The position numbers and the translations under genes were made by a program. The notes below the pieces were generated by a model. That model made no database searches. It was not told the origin of the DNA and saw only the letters and a list, made by a program, of their open reading frames with translations. From Anaerobacillus arseniciselenatis (GTDB taxonomy: Bacteria > Bacillota > Bacilli > Bacillales > Anaerobacillaceae), in NCBI RefSeq assembly GCF_001865995.1, contig NZ_MLQQ01000042.1:186001-250000 (forward strand): a DNA stretch of 64,000 nt, read 5' to 3'. Of this stretch, positions 49,354 through 58,721 are shown one piece after another (the stretch's first letter is position 1; each line of letters starts with the position of its first letter).

Positions 49354-50595
49354 TTGATACAAAAGTTTGAAACTCCAGATGGTTTACGAATCGTTTTAGA
49401 AAAAATTCCTACAGTTAGATCGGTTTCGATCGGTATTTGGATTGGTACGGGTTCACGTTTTGAAGAAAAAGAAGTGAACGGGGTCTCCCATTTTTTAGAG
49501 CATATGTTTTTTAAAGGGACAAAAAAACGTTCAGCACAAGAAATTGCCGAAGCATTTGACGGGATCGGCGGCCAAGTGAATGCATTTACGTCAAAAGAGT
49601 ATACGTGTTATTATGCAAAGGTGTTAGATGACCATGCAAATATCGCCCTAGATGTCTTATCGGATATGTTTTTTGATTCACAGTTTGAAAAAAGAGAATT
49701 AGAAAAAGAAAAAAATGTTGTCCTTGAGGAAATTAAAATGTATGAAGATGCTCCTGATGACATCGTCCATGATTTATTAGCACAAGCAAGTTACGGATCA
49801 CACTCTTTAGCCTATCCGATACTTGGAACACAAGAAACATTACAATCTTTTTCAGAAAGCACTTTAAGAGACTATATGGATGACCAGTATACAGCAGAGA
49901 ATGTTGTTATTTCTGTTGCAGGAAATGTAGATGAAAGTTTTATTGAAAAAGTAAAAGAAATTTTTAGTGCAGTAAAGAAAAGTGGGAAAGAGCGCCAATA
50001 TATTACACCCGCTTTCATGTCGGAAAAGAAAGTACGCCAAAAAGATACAGAGCAAGCACATCTTTGTCTTGGTTTTAACGGCTTGAAAATAGGACATGAC
50101 GACATATATAGTCTCGTACTATTAAATAATATTTTAGGTGGAAGTATGAGTAGCAGATTGTTTCAAGAGGTAAGAGAGAAGAAAGGTTTAGCCTATTCGG
50201 TTTTCTCTTATCACTCTTCATTTCATGATAATGGAATGCTGACATTGTACAGTGGCACTGCTCCTTCTCAACTAGATGAACTTTATGAAACGATCATGGA
50301 CACGTTAATGAATTTGAGGGAAAAAGGAATGACTGAAAACGAATTAAACAAAGGAAAAGAGCAGTTAAAAGGGAACCTCATGCTTAGTTTAGAAAGTACA
50401 AACAGTCGAATGAGTCGAAATGGGAAAAATGAATTGCTATTAAAGCGTCATCGCTCATTAGATGAAATTATTGATGAGATTAACGATGTTACTATAGACA
50501 GTACGAATAAATTGAGTCAAAAATTATTTGGTGAACCGTACTCATTAGCATTAATTAGCCCATCTGGTCAGCTCCCTAAAGGGGTAACACTTTAA
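49354..50595 (+). CDS. mlpA: M16 zinc protease MlpA (YmxG)
   Basis: This is a processing-peptidase-like member of family M16. The inverted zinc motif HFLEH is at residues 46-50, with the distal Glu region EKNVVLEEIKMYEDAPDD. The C-terminal half contains the pitrilysin-type VREKKGLAYSVFSY segment. It begins at TTG 49354 behind TAGGAGG. Length is 413 aa. It follows ylxY as in B. subtilis. Confidence 0.93.
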   Translation: MIQKFETPDGLRIVLEKIPTVRSVSIGIWIGTGSRFEEKEVNGVSHFLEHMFFKGTKKRSAQEIAEAFDGIGGQVNAFTSKEYTCYYAKVLDDHANIALDVLSDMFFDSQFEKRELEKEKNVVLEEIKMYEDAPDDIVHDLLAQASYGSHSLAYPILGTQETLQSFSESTLRDYMDDQYTAENVVISVAGNVDESFIEKVKEIFSAVKKSGKERQYITPAFMSEKKVRQKDTEQAHLCLGFNGLKIGHDDIYSLVLLNNILGGSMSSRLFQEVREKKGLAYSVFSYHSSFHDNGMLTLYSGTAPSQLDELYETIMDTLMNLREKGMTENELNKGKEQLKGNLMLSLESTNSRMSRNGKNELLLKRHRSLDEIIDEINDVTIDSTNKLSQKLFGEPYSLALISPSGQLPKGVTL

Positions 50596-50602
50596 ATAAT
50601 AC

Positions 50603-50633
50603 AAAAATACCACTCGATAGTGGTATTTTTTGT
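50603..50633 (+). terminator. Terminator after mlpA
   Basis: AAAAATACCACT and AGTGGTATTTTT form a perfect 12-pair stem with a CGAT loop and T tail. Symmetry means it could also work on the opposite strand. Confidence 0.85.
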
Positions 50634-50661
50634 TTTGTCCTCATAAAAATATAGTAGTAGA

Positions 50662-50689
50662 GGGTGTTCCAAAAGTCCGGTAATCATAG
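50662..50689 (+). repeat. Half copy of the flhB-flhA type element
   Basis: GGGTGTTCCAAAAGTCCGG continues into TAATCATAG. CAAAAGTCCGGTAATCATAG is identical to the left arm of the element at 11023. No matching right arm is present, so this is a remnant. It lies between mlpA and ylmC. Confidence 0.6.
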
Positions 50690-50726
50690 CATTCGAATAC
50701 TATAAAAATTGAAGGGGGAACTAACA

Positions 50727-50969
50727 GTGAGGTTAAGCGAGATTAGTGGAAAAGAAATCATCGATTATGATAAAGGTGAACGACTAGGAGTATTAGGACA
50801 AACAGATTTAGTTATTGATGAAGAGACAGGTAAGATTGAGTCATTTATCATCCCGTCGATGAAGTGGTTCGGCTTAGGAGGAAAAAAAGAAAAAGAAGTC
50901 ACCGTTCACTGGAGACAAATCATTAAAATAGGAACAGATATGATTATTATTGATGTTGATAAAGAGTAA
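50727..50969 (+). CDS. ymxH: YlmC/YmxH family PRC-barrel protein
   Basis: This 80-aa protein begins MRLSEISGKEIIDYDKGERLG, followed by VLGQTDLVIDEETGKIESFII. It is typical of the YlmC/YmxH PRC-barrel family, small sporulation-associated proteins of uncertain role. I choose GTG 50727 behind AAGGGGG (50711-50717), because the longer in-frame start at 50709 would include the ribosome site. The gene precedes dpaA as in B. subtilis. Confidence 0.9.
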   Translation: MRLSEISGKEIIDYDKGERLGVLGQTDLVIDEETGKIESFIIPSMKWFGLGGKKEKEVTVHWRQIIKIGTDMIIIDVDKE

Positions 50970-50986
50970 GAAGTTGTGCAAGCAAG

Positions 50987-51013
50987 AACTGTCACTAATG
51001 TGGCAGTTTTTTT
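50987..51013 (+). terminator. Terminator after ymxH
   Basis: AACTGTCAC and GTGGCAGTT pair (one wobble) with a short loop and seven following T residues. Repeat copy G starts just after it. Confidence 0.8.
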
Positions 51014-51018
51014 AATGA

Positions 51019-51134
51019 GTGAATTTCATAATTACCAAAAATGATCCACATCAAGAAATATATGGTTTGCAAATGGTTTTGACGCAACTATATATTGATC
51101 TTAGTGGTGAGAATAATGAATTATGAAATTCATT
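51019..51134 (+). repeat. Palindromic repeat family 1, copy G
   Basis: The ends are GTGAATTTCATAATTACC and AATTATGAAATTCATT. The centre is of subtype 2 (CGCAACTATATATTGATC on the right), with left-arm substitutions. It separates the ymxH terminator from the dpaA promoter. Confidence 0.9.
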
Positions 51135-51160
51135 GAATATTTTAAAATTAACTTCTTATT

Positions 51161-51189
51161 CACCGATTAGGGCGTTTATACATAATATG
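51161..51189 (+). promoter_or_regulatory. Likely sigma-K promoter of dpaAB
   Basis: CACC at 51161-51164 and CATAATATG at 51181-51189 are separated by 16 bases. This closely fits the mother-cell sigma-K pattern mACm-N16-CATAnnnTA. It lies 75 bases before dpaA, a gene pair known to be under sigma-K in B. subtilis. Confidence 0.65.
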
Positions 51190-51263
51190 ATTTTGAATTA
51201 AATAGAAATTATTCCCCCTGTAACGTTTAGGAAATGAAACGACAGTGAGAAAGGGGAGGAACG

Positions 51264-52166
51264 ATGTTAACAGGGAAACATGTTGCGGTAATTGGTGGAG
51301 ACGCCAGGCAGCTAGAAGTGATCCGCAAACTAATTGAACTCGATGCAAAAATTTCATTAATTGGCTTTGATCAACTTGATGAAGGGTTTGTTGGGGCTAG
51401 TAAAGTACAACTTGAGGATGTTGATTTTACAACCGTTGATGTTATCGTACTACCAGTAAGTGGCACAAGCAATGAAGGAGAAGTAGAAACAATTTTTAGC
51501 AATGAAAAGATTGTTCTAAAGGCAGAGCATCTAAAAGATACCCCTAACAAATGTAATGTATTTTCAGGAATTAGTAATCAATACTTGAAAAAAATTGTTC
51601 AAGAATCCGACAGAAAACTTGTAGAGCTTTTTGAACGAGATGATGTTGCGATTTATAATTCAGTTCCTACAATGGAAGGTACGCTTATGATGGTTATACA
51701 AAATACAGATATCACCATTCATCGTTCTAACGTTGTCGTTTTAGGGTTTGGCAGAGTTGGGATGAGTGTAGCAAGAGCGTTTCATGCGTTAGGAGCAGAT
51801 GTAAAGGTAGCGGCACTTGAGAGCGAACTTCTTGCTCGAATTTATGAAATGGGATTTGAGCCTATTGAATTATCGAATCTTAGTAATGAAGTTCAAGAAA
51901 CCGATGTTTGTATAAATACAATTCCTGCAAGAGTCTTAACAGCAAATATCATCTCAAAAATGCCTACACGTGCACTCATTGTCGATTTGGCTTCAAAGCC
52001 AGGTGGAACAGATTTCCGCTACGCTGAAAAAAGGGGGATTAAAGCTTTACTCGCTCCCGGATTACCCGGTATTGTCGCTCCGAAAACAGCAGGGAAAATT
52101 ATTGCCAATGTTCTTTCCAAATTGCTGCTTGAAGAACAAAACAATATTGAGGAGGAACAATCATGA
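51264..52166 (+). CDS. dpaA: Dipicolinate synthase subunit A
   Basis: DpaA (SpoVFA) with DpaB converts dihydrodipicolinate to dipicolinic acid in the mother cell, giving spores heat resistance. The N-terminus HVAVIGGDARQLEVIRKL and the Rossmann motif VVLGFGRVGMSVARAFHALGA (about residues 155-175) are present. The LIVDLASKPGGTDF segment is typical. Length is 300 aa. The last four bases overlap dpaB. Confidence 0.95.
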   Translation: MLTGKHVAVIGGDARQLEVIRKLIELDAKISLIGFDQLDEGFVGASKVQLEDVDFTTVDVIVLPVSGTSNEGEVETIFSNEKIVLKAEHLKDTPNKCNVFSGISNQYLKKIVQESDRKLVELFERDDVAIYNSVPTMEGTLMMVIQNTDITIHRSNVVVLGFGRVGMSVARAFHALGADVKVAALESELLARIYEMGFEPIELSNLSNEVQETDVCINTIPARVLTANIISKMPTRALIVDLASKPGGTDFRYAEKRGIKALLAPGLPGIVAPKTAGKIIANVLSKLLLEEQNNIEEEQS

Positions 52167-52759
52167 CATTAAAAGGTAAGCATATTGGATTTGGTTTGAC
52201 TGGGTCACATTGCACCTATAGTGCAGTGATCCCAGAAATGAAGAAGCTAGTAGAAGCTGGTGCAAAAGTAACGCCATTTGTCACTCATACAGTGAAATCG
52301 ACAGATACTAAGTTTGGCCCTAGCGACGATTGGATTCGGCAAATAAAAGAAATAACTGATGAAGAAATTGTTGATTCAATCGTCAAAGCTGAACCTTTTG
52401 GACCGAAAACCCCATTAGATTGTATGGTCATCGCACCGTTAACAGGAGCGTCAGCTAGTAAGTTTGCCAATGCGCTGACAGATTCACCGGTGTTAATGGC
52501 GGCGAAAGCAACGCTTAGAAATTTAAGTCCTGTTGTGTTAGGAATTTCTACAAATGATGCGTTAGGGTTAAACGGTATGAATATCATGAAACTAATGGCT
52601 ACAAAAAATATTTATTTTATTCCTTACGGCCAAGATGACCCGTTCAAAAAACCAAACTCTTTAGTTGCTAGAATGACTTCTCTTCAAGATACAATTGAAG
52701 CTGCGATAGAAGGAAGGCAACTCCAGCCAGTTATTATTGAAAAATATAAAGATTCATAG
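52163..52759 (+). CDS. dpaB: Dipicolinate synthase subunit B
   Basis: DpaB (SpoVFB) is a flavoprotein-fold partner of DpaA. The 198-aa sequence begins LKGKHIGFGLTGSHCTYSAV and contains the TPLDCMVIAPLTGASASKFAN signature. ATG 52163 overlaps dpaA by four bases and has GAGGAGGA upstream within dpaA. An intergenic region of 228 bases follows before asd. It holds short repeats such as ATACTCATA twice and a TTATACT/AGTATAA inverted repeat. Confidence 0.95.
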   Translation: MTLKGKHIGFGLTGSHCTYSAVIPEMKKLVEAGAKVTPFVTHTVKSTDTKFGPSDDWIRQIKEITDEEIVDSIVKAEPFGPKTPLDCMVIAPLTGASASKFANALTDSPVLMAAKATLRNLSPVVLGISTNDALGLNGMNIMKLMATKNIYFIPYGQDDPFKKPNSLVARMTSLQDTIEAAIEGRQLQPVIIEKYKDS

Positions 52760-52987
52760 ATTTAGTCCAATCAAGGCTTCCTAGAATAGACGTAACGTTT
52801 TCAATTGTAATAGATTATGATAAGATAATACTCATACTAATTGGATTATACTCATATGAAGTATAAGTAATAACAACTGTAAGGCTAAACGTGTTAATAA
52901 CATCGGAATTTAATAGAATCATAACACCACGTTTTAAAACAGTTAACACAACGGTCTATTTTTAACAAAAGAAGGGAGCCTTAAAAA

Positions 52988-54037
52988 ATGGCAACAGAAA
53001 CAGGATTAAATGTAGCAGTAGTTGGAGCAACAGGAGCTGTAGGGCAGCAAATGCTCCGTACTTTAGAACAACGTAATTTCCCAATTTCAAAACTTACTTT
53101 ACTTTCTTCAAAGAGGTCAGCTGGAAAAAAGTTAACATATAAAGGAGAAGAAATTGTTATCCAAGAAGCTACTCCGGACAGCTTTGAAGGAGTGCAACTC
53201 GCTTTATTTAGTGCAGGTGGTTCTATTTCCAAAGCATTAGCACCTGAAGCTGTAAAAAGAGGTGCGATTGTCGTTGACAATACGAGTGCTTATAGGATGG
53301 ACCCAGAAGTGCCATTAGTTGTTCCTGAAGTGAATGAAGAAGAACTCCGTAACCATAAAGGAATCATTGCTAACCCGAACTGTTCAACAATTCAAATGGT
53401 GGTGGCATTAGAGCCGATCCGCAAAAAATATGGTATGAAAAAAGTGATTGTTTCAACATATCAGGCCGTAAGTGGTGCTGGTGCTAATGCGATTAAAGAA
53501 ATGGAAGAGCAAACGAGTGCAATTTTAGACGGTAAGGAATTTACTCCTGAAATATTACCTTGTGGAAGTGATGAAAAGCATTATCAGATCGCGTTTAATG
53601 CGATTCCGCAAATTGATAAATTCCAAGATAATGGTTTTACTTTTGAAGAAATGAAAATGATTAATGAAACAAAGAAGATTATGAATATGCCTGAATTACA
53701 AGTCGCAGCTACATGTGTAAGAATCCCAGTCGAAACAGGTCATTCTGAATCATTATTTATTGAAGTTGAGAATTCAGGGTTAACAGTTTCTGAAATGAAA
53801 TCTATGTTATCAGAAGCTCCAGGGGTTGTTTTAGAAGATGACCCTGAAAATCAAATTTATCCTATGGCAGTTAATTGTGTTAATAAAAATGACGTTTTCG
53901 TTGGTCGAATTCGTCAAGATTTAGATAATGAGAAAGGGTTCCATTTGTGGGTAGTTTCTGACAACTTATTAAAAGGTGCAGCTTGGAATTCGGTTCAAAT
54001 TTCTGAGAGTTTAGTAAAATTAGGTTTATTAAAGTGA
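52988..54037 (+). CDS. asd: Aspartate-semialdehyde dehydrogenase
   Basis: Asd makes aspartate semialdehyde for diaminopimelate, lysine, threonine and methionine. The NADP site [13 protein letters not shown] is near the N-terminus. The catalytic Cys is residue 132 in NPNCSTIQM. The substrate-binding histidine region is ETGHSES. Length is 349 aa. Its TGA stop (54035-54037) lies within the first bases of repeat copy H. Confidence 0.96.
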   Translation: MATETGLNVAVVGATGAVGQQMLRTLEQRNFPISKLTLLSSKRSAGKKLTYKGEEIVIQEATPDSFEGVQLALFSAGGSISKALAPEAVKRGAIVVDNTSAYRMDPEVPLVVPEVNEEELRNHKGIIANPNCSTIQMVVALEPIRKKYGMKKVIVSTYQAVSGAGANAIKEMEEQTSAILDGKEFTPEILPCGSDEKHYQIAFNAIPQIDKFQDNGFTFEEMKMINETKKIMNMPELQVAATCVRIPVETGHSESLFIEVENSGLTVSEMKSMLSEAPGVVLEDDPENQIYPMAVNCVNKNDVFVGRIRQDLDNEKGFHLWVVSDNLLKGAAWNSVQISESLVKLGLLK

Positions 54038-54149
54038 ATTTCATAATTACGTAAATTGAGCCATTTCAAATTATAGGTAGTTGCGAACGGTTTGACGCAA
54101 CTACATTATAGATACTTAATGGCGATAATATTGAATTATGAAATTCATT
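54034..54149 (+). repeat. Palindromic repeat family 1, copy H
   Basis: This subtype 1 copy has the ends GTGAATTTCATAATTACG and AATTATGAAATTCATT. The central arms contain GTAGTTGCG and CGCAACTAC with flanking differences. It includes the asd stop codon. Copy I follows 161 bases later, and the two flank the dapG leader. Confidence 0.9.
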
Positions 54150-54178
54150 AATTAAAATAATAATTTGAAAAAAGTTTT

Positions 54179-54299
54179 GGAAGGCAGACAAAAAGTGCGA
54201 AATAGCCCATCATCTTTAAAGGAGTGGTGATCATTGATAAACAAATACGTTTATCTTGAGTGAGCTATCGGCTCTTTTATGTTAGCCTTCTCTTTTTTC
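54179..54299 (+). promoter_or_regulatory. Folded leader region before dapG with possible leader peptide
   Basis: GAAGGC (54180-54185) and GCCTTC (54285-54290) can close a long structure that ends in TCTTTTTT. Inside are ATAGC/GCTAT and GATAAAC/GTTTATC stems. AAAGGAG at 54218-54224 stands nine bases before a TTG codon that opens a nine-codon ORF encoding (M)INKYVYLE. A terminator-like end plus a small ORF suggests attenuation, but no known riboswitch class was recognised. Confidence 0.4.
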
Positions 54300-54310
54300 G
54301 CCATTAAAAA

Positions 54311-54426
54311 GTGAATTTCATAATTATCAAAATGAGCCACATCACGCAATATTTTAGTTTGCGAATGGTTTTGACGCAACTATATATTGATCTTAGTGGC
54401 GGTAATAATAAATTATGAAATTCTTT
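54311..54426 (+). repeat. Palindromic repeat family 1, copy I
   Basis: This subtype 2 copy has the left end GTGAATTTCATAATTATC and a slightly decayed right end AATTATGAAATTCTTT. It lies 53 bases before dapG. Confidence 0.88.
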
Positions 54427-54478
54427 AAATTAAATTTAAAAATAATTATGTGAATAATAAGGAACAAAGAGGTGTAAC

Positions 54479-55702
54479 ATGAAGGTCATCGTTCAAAAAT
54501 TTGGTGGGACCTCATTAAAAGATGAGGAATCTAGATTTCAAGCGGCACAACATGTTTTATCTGCAGTGAAACAAGGCTATAAAGTAGTCGTTGTCGTTTC
54601 AGCTATCGGTAGAAAAGGAGATCCTTATGCGACAGATACGCTACTGAGTTTAGTAAATGCCCACGAAGAAACATTCGTAGAAAAACGAGAACTTGATTTA
54701 TTAATGTCGTGTGGAGAATTAATTTCATCGGTTGTATTTTGTAATTTATTAGCAAGTCACAATTTAAAGTCGATGTCAATGACAGGTGCGCAAGCAGGGT
54801 TTCGAACAAATGAGGACTTTTCTAGTGCTAAAATTGTTGAAATGAATTGCGATAAATTATTAAAACAATTAACTACACATGATTGTGTAGTCGTTACAGG
54901 ATTTCAAGGAATGTCAGAAAATGGAGAATTAACTACTTTAGGTCGTGGTGGAAGTGACACTTCAGCAACCGCTATTGGAGCGGCGATTCAAGCAGAGTGG
55001 GTTGATATCTTTACGGATGTAGAAGGGTTAATGACAGCAGATCCAAGAATTGTTAGCGAAGCAAAACCCATTGATACAGTAACGTATAATGAAATATGTA
55101 ATATGGCTTATCAAGGAGCAAAAGTCATTCATCCTCGTGCAGTAGAAATTGCGATGAATGCAAAAGTGCCGATTCGGATTCGCTCTACGTTTTCAGATCT
55201 AGAAGGTACGTTAGTAACATCAAGCTTAAAACAACAAAAAGGCATGGATGTAGAAGAAAGATTAGTTACAGGGATTGCTTATGTTTCTAATGTTTCACAA
55301 ATTAAAGTGATCGCCAAAGAAGGGCAATACAATCTACAATCGCAAGTATTTAAGGCGATGGCGAATGAAGGTATAAGTGTTGATTTTATCAATATTAATC
55401 TCATGGGTGTCGTTTACACGGTCATGGATGAAAATACAGATCGGGCAGTCGAACTTTTAAGAGAGATGGGTTACGAACCGATGGTAACGAGAAATTGTGC
55501 AAAAGTTTCAGCTATTGGGGCTGGCATGACAGGAGTTCCAGGCGTTACAGCAAAAATTGTAGGAAGTCTTGCTGAGGAGAATATTTCAATTCTTCAATCT
55601 GCAGATTCACATACGACGATTTGGGTTTTAGTTAAAGAAGAGGATAAAGCAAAAGCAGTTAACGCATTGCATAAAATCTTTAAGTTGGATCAGGCCCTCT
55701 AA
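54479..55702 (+). CDS. dapG: Aspartokinase I DapG
   Basis: DapG phosphorylates aspartate; in B. subtilis it is the diaminopimelate-sensitive isozyme. The kinase domain has VQKFGGTSLKD, SCGELISS and LGRGGSDTSATAIGAA. Two ACT domains fill the C-terminal part from about residue 265, with INLMGVVYTVMDE. Length is 407 aa. It follows asd and precedes dapA, the usual set for spore cortex and dipicolinate precursors. Confidence 0.95.
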   Translation: MKVIVQKFGGTSLKDEESRFQAAQHVLSAVKQGYKVVVVVSAIGRKGDPYATDTLLSLVNAHEETFVEKRELDLLMSCGELISSVVFCNLLASHNLKSMSMTGAQAGFRTNEDFSSAKIVEMNCDKLLKQLTTHDCVVVTGFQGMSENGELTTLGRGGSDTSATAIGAAIQAEWVDIFTDVEGLMTADPRIVSEAKPIDTVTYNEICNMAYQGAKVIHPRAVEIAMNAKVPIRIRSTFSDLEGTLVTSSLKQQKGMDVEERLVTGIAYVSNVSQIKVIAKEGQYNLQSQVFKAMANEGISVDFININLMGVVYTVMDENTDRAVELLREMGYEPMVTRNCAKVSAIGAGMTGVPGVTAKIVGSLAEENISILQSADSHTTIWVLVKEEDKAKAVNALHKIFKLDQAL

Positions 55703-55741
55703 AACAACTAGTTTAACATTTATCTGAAAGGATTGATTAAC

Positions 55742-56605
55742 GTGAACTTTGGGCAAGTCGTTACTGCAATGGTAACACCTTTTGATCAAAATGGGCAAAT
55801 TGACTTTGACAAAACAACAGAGTTGATTGAACATTTAATAAATACTGGAACGGATGCATTAGTTGTTGCAGGAACAACTGGTGAATCTCCTACGTTATCG
55901 GCAAGTGAAAAAATAGCACTATTTGAACACTCTGTTAAAATAGTTGCCGGTCGTATTCCTGTAATTGCAGGGACAGGAACTAATAATACGAGTGGTTCGA
56001 TCGAGTTAACTAAACAAGCAGAAAATGTAGGGGTAGACGGGGTCATGCTCGTATCTCCTTATTATAATAAACCTTCTCAACAAGGGATGTATGCACATTT
56101 TAAAGCAATTGCAGATAGTACAACATTACCGGTAATGCTCTATAATATTCCTGGGCGGTGTATCGTAAACATGTCAGCAGACCTTGTTGTTGAGTTATCG
56201 AAAATCAAAAACATCGTTGCTATGAAAGAAGCTAGTGGGAACTTAGACCAAGTTACAGCGATTATTTCTAATACTTCTGATGATTTTTATGTATACAGTG
56301 GAGATGATAGTTTGACTTTACCACTCCTGGCTGTAGGTGGTCATGGTATCGTTTCTGTTGCAGCACATGTAATAGGTAAGGAAATGAAACAAATGGTTAC
56401 AGCATATAATAATGGTGAAATAGAGGAAGCAGCAAAACTGCATCAACAACTGTTGCCAATAATGAAATCTTTATTTATCGCACCAAACCCGAGCCCTGTA
56501 AAAGCCGCATTAGCCCTAAAAGGACTCAATGTAGGCGGAGTAAGGTTACCATTGATCCCACTAACAGAAATTGAAAAGGAACAGCTAGCAAAAATTATCA
56601 AGTAA
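55742..56605 (+). CDS. dapA: 4-hydroxy-tetrahydrodipicolinate synthase
   Basis: DapA condenses pyruvate with aspartate semialdehyde. The class I aldolase-like barrel shows VVAGTTGESPTLSASEK, YYNKPSQQGMYAHF and the Schiff-base lysine in IVAMKEASG. I choose GTG 55742 (MNFGQVVTAMVTPF) with AAAGGA eight bases upstream; the in-frame TTG at 55733 is too close to that site. Length is 287 aa. A terminator follows. Confidence 0.94.
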   Translation: MNFGQVVTAMVTPFDQNGQIDFDKTTELIEHLINTGTDALVVAGTTGESPTLSASEKIALFEHSVKIVAGRIPVIAGTGTNNTSGSIELTKQAENVGVDGVMLVSPYYNKPSQQGMYAHFKAIADSTTLPVMLYNIPGRCIVNMSADLVVELSKIKNIVAMKEASGNLDQVTAIISNTSDDFYVYSGDDSLTLPLLAVGGHGIVSVAAHVIGKEMKQMVTAYNNGEIEEAAKLHQQLLPIMKSLFIAPNPSPVKAALALKGLNVGGVRLPLIPLTEIEKEQLAKIIK

Positions 56606-56636
56606 TATTTTATGAGCATTTAATCAAATAGACGAC

Positions 56637-56695
56637 AAAGGAACCTAGATTATTTTTATACTTAGTAAAAGTATAAGAAAGCATGGTTCCTTTTT
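56637..56695 (+). terminator. Terminator after dapA
   Basis: AAAGGAACC (56637-56645) and GGTTCCTTT (56685-56693) pair around an inner TATACTT/AAGTATA stem, followed by TTTATTTT. It ends the asd-dapG-dapA unit. Confidence 0.75.
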
Positions 56696-56838
56696 ATTTT
56701 GCTAGAAAAATATTTTCCACTTCTACATAAATATTCTTGTGTTCTCTTTGGAACATAAGTTATACTACAAACAAGTGATTAGTTCGGATTAAACAATATA
56801 TAATAGATTATTCGGTTTGGCTAAGCTAAGCATAGAAT

Positions 56839-56953
56839 AATGAATATTATAATTCATTATTCTCGCCACTAAGATCAATATATAGTTGCGTTAAAACCAT
56901 TCGCAAACTATATATTGCGTGATGTGGCTCATTTTGTTGATTATGAAATTCAC
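56839..56953 (-). repeat. Palindromic repeat family 1, copy J
   Basis: This inverted subtype 2 copy ends GATTATGAAATTCAC, and its other end has ATGAATATTATAATTCATT. Its arms are ATATATAGTTGCG and CGCAAACTATATAT. The rest of the 425-base gap from dapA to rnjB holds the dapA terminator and AT-rich sequence with no recognised gene. Confidence 0.88.
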
Positions 56954-57030
56954 TCAGTTAGCTAAAACTATCAGAATTTTTTAATCGGAAGAAAGAATTA
57001 GAAAAAGTAAATTTGGGAGGAACAATTAAA

Positions 57031-58698
57031 TTGACAAAGCAAGGTTTAGAAAAAGTACGTGTTTTTTCTTTGGGCGGTGTAGGAGAAATCGGAAAAAACA
57101 TGTATGTTATTGAGGTGGGTGACGACCTTATTGTGATCGATTCAGGCCTAATGTTCCCTGATGATGATATGCTTGGGGTAGATGTTGTCATACCAGATAT
57201 ATCTTATTTATTAGAAAACAAACATAGAGTTAAAGGGATTATTTTAACACACGGTCATGAAGATCATATCGGTGCTGTTCCGTATGTAATAAAGCAGCTA
57301 AATGTGCCACTCTACGGGACGAAATTAACTCTCGGAATTGTCAAGGAAAAGCTAAAGGAAAATGGCTTAGATAAAAATGTTGATTTTAAAATCATAAATA
57401 ATAAAACGAAACTAATCATTGGTACGACAACAGTTAATATCTTTAGAACTAATCACAGTATTCCCGATTCTGTTGGCGTATGTATTGAGACAAACCAAGG
57501 GTCAATTGTTCATACAGGAGATTTTAAGTTTGATCAAAATCCAGTGGATGGTGTTTATTCTGATATAGGAAAAATGGCTGAGATTGGAGAAAACGGAGTG
57601 TTATGCTTACTTTCTGACAGTACAAATGCGGAAAGGCCAGGTGTGTCTGTCTCTGAGAGTGCAATAGGGCAAGGAATTACCGATGCATTTTACACGGCTA
57701 AAGGGAGGGTCATTGTAGCCACCTTTGCTTCGAACATTCACCGTATTCAACAAGTCGTTAATGCTTCCATTTCTACGAAGCGGAAAGTAGCCGTATCGGG
57801 TCGGAGTATGGAAAAGATCGTTTCGATCGCTATTGAATTAGGGTATTTGAACGTACCAACTGATACATTAATAAAAATACAGGATGTTGAACGATATGAA
57901 GATGACGAACTTACAATCTTAACAACGGGTAGTCAAGGAGAACCGATGTCAGCCCTTTCACGAATGGCTAAAGGGGCTCATAAACAAATTGCGATAAGAC
58001 CTACTGACACAATTATTATTTCTGCAACACCGATCCCGGGGAACGAAAAGTCGGTAACAAAAATTGTTGACTTACTTTATCGCACCGGAGCAGAAGTAGT
58101 TTTTGGACAAAAAAACGTTCATACTACGGGACACGGTTGTCAAGAAGAATTAAAGCTGATGCTAAATTTAATGAAACCAAAGTATTTTATTCCTATTCAT
58201 GGTGAGTTTCGCATGCAACATATTCATAGTCAACTTGCACATACATGTGGTGTAAAAAAGGAGCATACTTTTTTAATCGACAAAGGTGATGTCGTAGAGT
58301 TTACGAATAATGAAGCAAGAATTAATGGGAAAGTTCATTCAGGCAATGTTCTTATCGATGGAATTGGTATTGGTGACGTTGGAAATATAGTATTAAGAGA
58401 CCGACGCTTGCTTTCAAAAGACGGAATATTAGTTGTTGTTGTAACATTAAACAAAGCAAATAATGCAATTGTCTCTGGACCAGATATTATTTCAAGAGGT
58501 TTTGTATACGTACGAGAAAGTGAAACATTATTAGAAGAAGCGAATAAGCTGGTGACAGTAACGCTTAATAAATGTATCGATGATAATATTAATGAATGGT
58601 CTGCGTTAAAAAGCAATATAAGAGACGCGCTTAGTCGCTTCCTCTTTGAACAAACAAGACGCAGACCGATGATTTTACCAATTATTATGGAAGTGTAA
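57031..58698 (+). CDS. rnjB: Ribonuclease J2
   Basis: RNase J2 works with J1 in 5' end-dependent RNA turnover. The beta-lactamase motif is H74-x-H76-x-D78-H79 (THGHEDHIG). The beta-CASP domain, with the SVSESAIGQGITD and KAHNQ-like parts, occupies about residues 200-370. The C-terminal motif FVYVRESETLL is present. TTG 57031 follows GGGAGG by about nine bases and matches homologue starts. The gene is ymfA in older B. subtilis naming. Length is 555 aa. Confidence 0.93.
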   Translation: MTKQGLEKVRVFSLGGVGEIGKNMYVIEVGDDLIVIDSGLMFPDDDMLGVDVVIPDISYLLENKHRVKGIILTHGHEDHIGAVPYVIKQLNVPLYGTKLTLGIVKEKLKENGLDKNVDFKIINNKTKLIIGTTTVNIFRTNHSIPDSVGVCIETNQGSIVHTGDFKFDQNPVDGVYSDIGKMAEIGENGVLCLLSDSTNAERPGVSVSESAIGQGITDAFYTAKGRVIVATFASNIHRIQQVVNASISTKRKVAVSGRSMEKIVSIAIELGYLNVPTDTLIKIQDVERYEDDELTILTTGSQGEPMSALSRMAKGAHKQIAIRPTDTIIISATPIPGNEKSVTKIVDLLYRTGAEVVFGQKNVHTTGHGCQEELKLMLNLMKPKYFIPIHGEFRMQHIHSQLAHTCGVKKEHTFLIDKGDVVEFTNNEARINGKVHSGNVLIDGIGIGDVGNIVLRDRRLLSKDGILVVVVTLNKANNAIVSGPDIISRGFVYVRESETLLEEANKLVTVTLNKCIDDNINEWSALKSNIRDALSRFLFEQTRRRPMILPIIMEV

Positions 58699-58721
58699 GT
58701 AATTTAAAAGCTGAAATGTAC

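Noticed and set aside
54179-54299. Lysine riboswitch before dapG
   Set aside because: The segment is too short and lacks the recognisable lysine-element core as far as I can read. It is reported only as an unclassified leader.
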